Shown piece after piece: positions 59,601 to 64,000 of a stretch of 64,000 nt of DNA. The notes beneath the pieces were generated by a model. The model was not told where the DNA came from. It ran no database searches and saw only the letters and a list, made by a program, of their open reading frames with translations. Each line of letters starts with the position of its first letter. Positions within the stretch are counted from its first letter, which is position 1. Both the position numbers and the translations under genes were made by a program. Source of the DNA: Chitinophaga sp. LS1. Its GTDB lineage: Bacteria > Bacteroidota > Bacteroidia > Chitinophagales > Chitinophagaceae. The DNA is taken from positions 1,922,001-1,986,000 of the forward strand of contig NZ_CP128362.1 in NCBI RefSeq assembly GCF_034274695.1, given 5' to 3'.

Positions 59601-61405
59601 AGGTAAGACCAGTCGATGCATTGGGTGCATTGCTGAGAGGAAAACAATTAGTGGTAGTGGGTGATAGCAAACAGATGCCACCAGGTAGTTTCTTCGATTC
59701 ATTATTAAAGGAGACTGATGATGAAGAAAATGTGACTGCGGATATGCCAAGTATATTAGGTATGTGTGATGCACAGGGTGCTCCACAACGTATGTTGCGC
59801 TGGCACTATAGAAGCCGTCATGAATCATTGATCGCTTTGTCTAACCAGGAATTTTATGAGAACAAACTGGTGATCTTCCCAAGTCCTGGTGCGACGCATC
59901 AGATGGGATTGATTTATCATCATCTAAAAGATACTGTTTACGATCGTGGTAAAACACGTACTAATCCACAGGAAGCAAATGCAATTACAGAAGCGGTGAT
60001 CAGACATGCAAAAGAACATCCTGATTTAAGTTTAGGTGTGGTGGCATTTAGTACTGCACAAATGCAGGCGATACAGGAATCACTGGAAGCAGCGAGAAAG
60101 AAACTGCCTGAAGTAGAATCATTCTTTAAAGCACATCCACATGAACCATTCTTTGTAAAGAACCTGGAGAATGTACAGGGTGATGAACGTGATGTTATTT
60201 ACATTAGTATAGGATATGGTCGTACTGCTGATGGATCTGTGAGTTTAGCATTTGGTCCGTTGAATAATGAAGGAGGTGAGAAGAGACTGAACGTATTGAT
60301 CACGCGTGCGAAACAAAGATGTGAGGTATTTACGAACCTGACTTCTGATGATATAGATCTGAACCGTACGGAGAGTGAAGGTGTGAAAGCATTGAAGAAT
60401 TTCCTCTACTTTGCACAGCATGGACAATTGTATACACCATCTGCTGATGGATTGCCAGCGAGAGTTCCTTTTGAAGAAGAAGTAGCAAAACACTTACAGG
60501 CAGCAGGATATGTTGTACATAAACAAGTGGGTAGTAAAGGATTTTTTATTGATCTTGCTATTTCTGATCCTGAACATCCGGGTAAGTATATGATAGGTAT
60601 TGTGTGTGATGGGGAAGGTTATAATTCTGCACGTTCTGCAAGAGACAGAGATAGGTTGAGACAACAGGTGATGGAAGATATGGGATGGAACTTATATCAT
60701 GTATGGAGTACAGATTGGTTCAGACATCCTGCGAGAGAAATCAAGCGATTGTTAGCTGCGGTTGAACAGTCAAAAAAGAATGAAGTGATTCCTGAAGAAG
60801 AACCAGACATAGCAGAAGATTTTACCATGGTGAGAGAAGAGGAAGATATGACGATGCCAGAGCAGCCCTTGTATGAAACTGCTATCTTACCGATGGAGAT
60901 TTCTTCTAAAGAATTGCATGCACATGGGTTGGATAAATTGAGAAGCTGGTTAGAAAAAATTGTGCAGGTAGAAAGTCCGGTACATACAGAGGAAGTAGCG
61001 AGAAGAATGATTGAAGCAGCAGGCGTAGCGAGAGTGGGTAGTCGTATACGTGAAACGTTGAAACAGGCGATATCAAGTGCGGAAGAGAGCGGGAGTATTG
61101 TGGTGAAAGAGCCGTTCTTGTGGGATGCGAAAATGGAAGTACCGGTATTGAGGAATAGGGCGAATATGCCTGCGGCATCAAGGAAGGTGATGTATATAGC
61201 ACCGGAGGAAATGACGGTGGCGATAGAGAAGGTGGTGAGGGATGCGGTGGCGATTACGGAGGAAGCGGCAATACCTTTAGTGGCGAAGGCGTTAGGGTTT
61301 ACGAGAGCGACGGAGGAGTTGAAGCTGGAGCTTTCTAATGCGATTAAACAATCTATAGAAGCAGGGGTGATATCTCAGGATGATGAATGGCTGAAAGTAT
61401 GTTGA
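56636..61405 (+). CDS. DUF4011-type SF1 helicase with nuclease-like and DUF3320 domains
   Basis: 1589 residues. Order: DUF4011-like N-terminus (LEASRRELLDLGLRNPLLNY, to about 260); SF1 helicase split around a long helical insert, with Walker A IQGPPGTGKSQT (about 348-359), Walker B VIFDEASQVRP (near 983), VVVGDSKQMPP, motif IV WHYRSRHES, and VQGDERD and NVLITRAKQR; a Vsr/DUF559-like restriction-fold domain (about 1277-1380: PFEEEVAKHLQAAGY, FFIDLAISDP, VCDGEGYNSARSARDRD, WSTDWFRHP); and a DUF3320 tail (about 1425-1500). Related multidomain proteins occur in defence islands. The nuclease motif reads IVCDG where relatives have IECDG. Third codon positions look more AT-rich than in gltB or polA. 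Confidence 0.88.
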   Translation: MQESILSKLEASRRELLDLGLRNPLLNYRLPVSRGVHIDQEKSANVYEVLVKQGKAMTFLPKPGNKENKEKAVAPEDNAASMLDDPNAFLKEEVLVTPPATDDAGLPKEEQKEGSTALPETVVYDTRLQTTEAAAALQNRLLNTYYAARTSLEEQGVNILFLTLGMLQWYEKDNTKEARQAPLILIPVSLERSSARERFRLRYTGSDVEMNLSLQTKIKTDFGIVLPDMPETDEISINDYLQEIADAVYGMPKWEVKMDTVELGFFSFGKLMLYHDLDSENWPADEQPAVHPVLQSLFGAGFSEGESRVSDETFIDIETNAHEMHQVVDADGSQLLAMLAVQEGKNLVIQGPPGTGKSQTITNLIANAIGEGKKVLFVAEKMAALEVVKRRLDSIQLGDACLELHSHKANKKELHQELRRTLELGKPAIMQLQQEVALLHEYRRELNDYCLSVNAPVGKSGLTPQQLMGYLLQLKEEAGDLILPRIPIPDIANWDASNMQRAENMVNRITARLGETGMPSALLFWGSQLTILTPSEQEKLIPLMQQTVETIKSLQHESAMIAAQVGTPMPLNKKDTMDLSYVVQMASVRPELTGVNISNVAWLQRKEDIKELLQTGKRLAQIHQVYDAILIPEAWEQNVLEIRQNLLAYGEKWFKFAIGDYNRSNRQLAALCRNGAPADVAAKLACVDAIMEAKRLDKQVQDDEKLAKDLFGQRWQKGLSNWNELEAITNYLSDAHRQVSIGSCDKVILFYLEKNEPVAAAKKYLDTLLKYLQQHGAAIEQIVTATAFNEQIRYKEITPLLQRSYEDQIVLMESWIAGLPEIHLMISWNNLATSAINEGLESLIDAVIYWPEALKGLKPALQKTWYEYLYEQALVKHAALRKFERASHESSVKQFVKLDTLNLQYNRARAALKHWDGIPPLDAGGQVNVLRTEFNKKARHMPIRKLMQVAGLAVQAIKPVFMMSPLSIANFLPPGSLQFDLVIFDEASQVRPVDALGALLRGKQLVVVGDSKQMPPGSFFDSLLKETDDEENVTADMPSILGMCDAQGAPQRMLRWHYRSRHESLIALSNQEFYENKLVIFPSPGATHQMGLIYHHLKDTVYDRGKTRTNPQEANAITEAVIRHAKEHPDLSLGVVAFSTAQMQAIQESLEAARKKLPEVESFFKAHPHEPFFVKNLENVQGDERDVIYISIGYGRTADGSVSLAFGPLNNEGGEKRLNVLITRAKQRCEVFTNLTSDDIDLNRTESEGVKALKNFLYFAQHGQLYTPSADGLPARVPFEEEVAKHLQAAGYVVHKQVGSKGFFIDLAISDPEHPGKYMIGIVCDGEGYNSARSARDRDRLRQQVMEDMGWNLYHVWSTDWFRHPAREIKRLLAAVEQSKKNEVIPEEEPDIAEDFTMVREEEDMTMPEQPLYETAILPMEISSKELHAHGLDKLRSWLEKIVQVESPVHTEEVARRMIEAAGVARVGSRIRETLKQAISSAEESGSIVVKEPFLWDAKMEVPVLRNRANMPAASRKVMYIAPEEMTVAIEKVVRDAVAITEEAAIPLVAKALGFTRATEELKLELSNAIKQSIEAGVISQDDEWLKVC

Positions 61406-61440
61406 TATTACCTGTCAATAACATCTTTTAATTGTAAATA

Positions 61441-61529
61441 AACCCAAAAGGTCCTGCCACTGGCAGGACCTTTTGGGTTGAGTAAATGAATTTGGGTGTG
61501 GCTCTCAGCCACACCCAAATTCATTTACT
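61441..61529. terminator. Twin triloop hairpins between convergent genes
   Basis: First: perfect 18-bp arms 61441-61458 and 61462-61479, loop ACT. Second: perfect 23-bp arms 61481-61503 and 61507-61529, loop CTC, followed by TTTTTT; its right arm contains the stop codon of the VWA gene. Confidence 0.87.
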
Positions 61530-62655
61530 TTTTTAATACAAGATCTTCCCTTGCTGCCCAATTATTTATATCCTGTTTACTCAACGCTGCCGCCATCATA
61601 TCCGGAAACTTATCCGGTGTACATGCAAATACAGGTATACCTAAATTAGAAAGGAACTGTGCATTGTCATGATCATAATAAGGTGCACCATCATCATTTA
61701 ATGCAAGCAATACTATTACCTGTACACCAGCTGCTACTAATTCAGCAGTACGCTTACGCATACGATCATTACTACCTCCTTCAAATAAGTCAGTGATTAA
61801 TACCAGTACAGTATCTGTTGGTCTTGTAATAATCTGCTGGCAATAATTCAGTGCTAACTGAATATCTGTACCGCCACCTAACTGCACACCGAATAATAGA
61901 TCAACAGGATCTTTTAATTCTTCTGTGAGATCTGCAACGGATGTATCGAATACAACCATCTTTGTTTTGATAGCAGGAATAGATGCCATGACAGAACCAA
62001 AGATACCGGAGTATACAACTGACGTACCCATAGATCCACTTTGATCCAGACAAAGTACCACATCTTTTAATGATGTTGTTTTACGACCGTAACCAATACG
62101 TGTTTCTGGTATGATCGTTTTATATTCAGGTTGATAGTGACGCAGATTTTTCAAGATGGTCGCATGCCAGTTGATTTCATTATGCTTAGGACGGCGATTG
62201 CGGATACTGCGATGTAAACTGCCGGTAATAGCTTGTTGTGTAGGTTGTGTGAGTTTCTTCAATAATTCTTCAACCACTCTGCGTACCACTTGTCTGGCCG
62301 TATCTTTTGTTTTATCAGGGATTGCATGACGCAACGTTAATAACGTTGCAACCAGGTGTACATCTGGTTCTACATTTTCCAGCATCTCTTTTTCAAAGAG
62401 CATCTGTGTGATGTTTAATCTTTGCAATGCATCGCGTTGCATAACTTGTACGACAGAAGCAGGGAAGAAGGTGCGGATGTCACCTAACCAACGGCTTACG
62501 TTAGGAGAGGAGGGACCGAGTCCGCCTTTCTTTTCACTATCGTAGAGGGCTTCGAGGGTTTGGTCCATTTTCAATTCATCACCAGTGAGATTGAAGCCGG
62601 TGCCGTCTGATTCTTTACCACCGAGTACGAGTCGCCATTTATGTAAGTTGTCCAT
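61525..62655 (-). CDS. VWA (CoxE-like) domain protein
   Basis: 376 residues. The N-terminal half is helical (VSRWLGDIRTFFPASVVQVMQRDAL). The C-terminal half (about 200-370) is a von Willebrand A domain of the CoxE type with an intact metal-dependent adhesion site: DQSGSMG (DxSxS), QLGGGTDIQLAL (Thr) and ITDLFEGG (Asp). Such proteins work with MoxR AAA+ ATPases. It lies downstream of a DUF5682-like gene on the same strand, the known order in MoxR/VWA clusters; the ATPase itself would be outside the window. Confidence 0.9.
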   Translation of the reverse strand: MDNLHKWRLVLGGKESDGTGFNLTGDELKMDQTLEALYDSEKKGGLGPSSPNVSRWLGDIRTFFPASVVQVMQRDALQRLNITQMLFEKEMLENVEPDVHLVATLLTLRHAIPDKTKDTARQVVRRVVEELLKKLTQPTQQAITGSLHRSIRNRRPKHNEINWHATILKNLRHYQPEYKTIIPETRIGYGRKTTSLKDVVLCLDQSGSMGTSVVYSGIFGSVMASIPAIKTKMVVFDTSVADLTEELKDPVDLLFGVQLGGGTDIQLALNYCQQIITRPTDTVLVLITDLFEGGSNDRMRKRTAELVAAGVQVIVLLALNDDGAPYYDHDNAQFLSNLGIPVFACTPDKFPDMMAAALSKQDINNWAAREDLVLKK

Positions 62656-62666
62656 AAGGTTTCTTT

Positions 62667-62766
62667 TTATTGAAATTTCTGGTGCTCCCGAATGAGAGCA
62701 CCAGAAATTTCAATAAGCTGCACTGAAAGGTTTTGCCGAAGGCAAAACCTTTCAGTGCAGCTTATT
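62667..62766. terminator. Twin hairpins sharing an arm segment, within an operon
   Basis: First: perfect 21-bp arms 62667-62687 and 62696-62716, 8-nt loop. Second: perfect 26-bp arms 62712-62737 and 62741-62766, loop GAA. They share 62712-62716, so both cannot form fully at once. No long T-tract follows the second. It fills nearly all of the gap between two genes read in the same direction. Confidence 0.85.
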
Positions 62767-62767
62767 T

Positions 62768-64000
62768 TTATGATTTAAGTCCCAGCATTTTCATTACAAT
62801 CGGAATACCTTTTCCTGCACGCGCTTCATCGAAATGCAATTCGACAGCTGCAGCCGCACTACCTGTGGAGACACCACTTTTTGCTTTCTCACCGAGCTTT
62901 CTTCTTTCAGGTTTACTGAATCCTGAAAATGTTCTTCTCAGTAAAGGCAGCAGTTGTGTGAATGTATCCTGCTCCAATTGGTTCATCCAGTTATTCACCA
63001 CTGTCCACAGATCATTATCTACTAACAGTAATGTACCACTTCCTTTTAAGAAACCTTCCAGCCATGCCGCAGCTACAGCAGGAGGATTGGCAGTAGACAT
63101 CGCGAAGCTGAATGCTTTGACCAGTTCTGCGCCTGTAATTTGTCTGTGATCAGATAACAAGCGGGTAGCATATCCACCGATCACAGGCGAAGTGTTATTA
63201 TTATGTGCGATATAAGATAATGTCTGTTGCCATTGTGTAGTGAGATCATCCTGTTGCAATAGGAGGATTGCATCGTTCATATTGTAGAATAACTCTAACA
63301 GCTGTGTTGCCGCATCTTCTGCAAGACTTGTACTGGCAGCAGGTAAACTGATGCAGATACGGGTGATCATACCATTGATGATACCTTCTACCAGTGCAGC
63401 ATCTGTTTTCCGTACGTTACCATATCTGCTGATTTGTACAAGGTTTGGCAATACCGTCATCAGCTGCATTACATCGCCTGTGGCAGCAGCTAGGTTATTG
63501 ATCTGCCGGATTAATAAATCGACGGCAGCATCCAGTTCTGCAGGTATCGCGCTTTCCAGTAAGTCGCATACTTCTTTCAGGGAAGTTGCTTCCTGTGCAC
63601 GATATTTTACATAACTGTTGGTGGCTTCTTCTACCGTGTTGCCCCAGCTACCTCTTTCAATGATATCGATAGATAAAGAGGGATCCCATTGCAATCGCCA
63701 TTGTTCCTTGAATGTACCTTTACCAGATACATCATAACGATCCCCCCATTTAATACCCAAGAGTTCAAGACGATGCAGGAAGATACTTCGTTCCAGGTCG
63801 TTTTCTTTTCTGAGGTCTAAAGTGTAATCTTTGAAATCGGCTGTCTGTGGTAAGCGCAGTTTCTTTTGTAGTTTTTCGATATCAGTCTGCAATGGCGGAC
63901 GAGGTACATCGATAGGTACGTCACCAATCTTATCACTGACGATCAAAGATTTCTCGATCAGTTTGATCAGGATGTCTTCACCATTACAGAGTACACTGAG
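62768..64000 (-). CDS. DUF5682-like protein, N-terminal part outside window
   Basis: At least 411 residues; the frame runs without a stop to the window edge, so a TTG at 63946 is not the start. The visible C-terminal part is almost entirely helical: LEKSLIVSDKIGDVPIDVPRPPL-type start, then VRKENDLERSIFLHRLELLGIKWG, and repeated helices to FSGFSKPERRKLGEKAKSG. I place it in DUF5682 by its pattern and by the VWA gene following it, as in MoxR/DUF5682/VWA clusters with SWIM and DUF5691 partners. No enzymatic motif is visible in this part. Confidence 0.65.
   Translation of the reverse strand, partial: LSVLCNGEDILIKLIEKSLIVSDKIGDVPIDVPRPPLQTDIEKLQKKLRLPQTADFKDYTLDLRKENDLERSIFLHRLELLGIKWGDRYDVSGKGTFKEQWRLQWDPSLSIDIIERGSWGNTVEEATNSYVKYRAQEATSLKEVCDLLESAIPAELDAAVDLLIRQINNLAAATGDVMQLMTVLPNLVQISRYGNVRKTDAALVEGIINGMITRICISLPAASTSLAEDAATQLLELFYNMNDAILLLQQDDLTTQWQQTLSYIAHNNNTSPVIGGYATRLLSDHRQITGAELVKAFSFAMSTANPPAVAAAWLEGFLKGSGTLLLVDNDLWTVVNNWMNQLEQDTFTQLLPLLRRTFSGFSKPERRKLGEKAKSGVSTGSAAAAVELHFDEARAGKGIPIVMKMLGLKS

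Noticed and set aside
1..64000. tRNA, rRNA, transposase or phage genes
   Set aside because: I looked for T-loop-like GTTCRANTC sequences in intergenic regions and for transposase or integrase motifs and found none.

Overview
The window looks like a chromosomal segment of a Bacteroidota bacterium, most like a Chitinophaga-type member of Chitinophagaceae. The evidence is the gene repertoire (TamB followed by a TamA-like lipoprotein, a GLPGLI-type domain fused to PNGase F, a PafA-type phosphatase, DUF2480, paired M16 peptidases, DeoR next to GDPD, gltBD), the frequent TAnnTTTG -7 promoter boxes, weak Shine-Dalgarno signals and moderate GC. I found no tRNA, rRNA, transposase, phage gene or CRISPR array.

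Layout. 1-13 kb: the end of an aspartic protease gene, an active/inactive M16 peptidase pair, small secreted and membrane proteins (LprI-like, YitT), an arginase-fold protein, a MurG-like glycosyltransferase, an ArsC/Spx-like protein, polA, a GNAT and a secreted C1 peptidase. 13-24 kb: TsaC/YciO-like protein, MtgA transglycosylase, the nicotinamide-riboside salvage pair pnuC/nadR-like kinase, PNGase F-like protein, Nfu, methylglyoxal synthase, GHL10 glycosidase, PafA-type phosphatase, GDPD. 24-32 kb: DeoR regulator and glutamate synthase gltBD. 32-41 kb: cell-envelope block tamB, TamA-like lipoprotein, rlpA, then a PfpI protein. 41-53 kb: corA with a terminator-like leader, DUF2480, PpiD-like chaperone, nadA, SDR, AraC, FeoA, ybeY and mnmG. 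53-64 kb: lactonase, acidic protein, cardiolipin synthase, a 1589-residue DUF4011-type helicase/nuclease, and the edge of a VWA/DUF5682 locus.

The most interesting region is 45.2-50.8 kb. The two intergenic regions around nadA hold a dense cluster of DnaA boxes (six exact TTATNCACA plus one TTTTCCACA). The downstream one also carries six roughly 72-bp inverted-repeat modules, built from a shared motif close to GAAGGCCCTGAGAATT, interleaved with two near-identical 73-bp spacers that each hold a DnaA box and a small palindrome. About 3 kb away two perfect 16-bp parS centromere sites flank a 31-bp-arm palindrome just upstream of mnmG (gidA). Together these make a strong, unproven candidate for the chromosome origin and ParB-loading region.

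A second theme is a recurrent intergenic architecture: pairs of back-to-back hairpins with long (18-26 bp), mostly perfect stems and usually 3-nt loops. Examples are at 3408-3491, 7941-8031, 21135-21231, 31478-31561, 42938-43032, 61441-61529 and 62667-62766. Their sequences are unrelated but the design is the same; some are plausible bidirectional terminators, while others have no T-tract.
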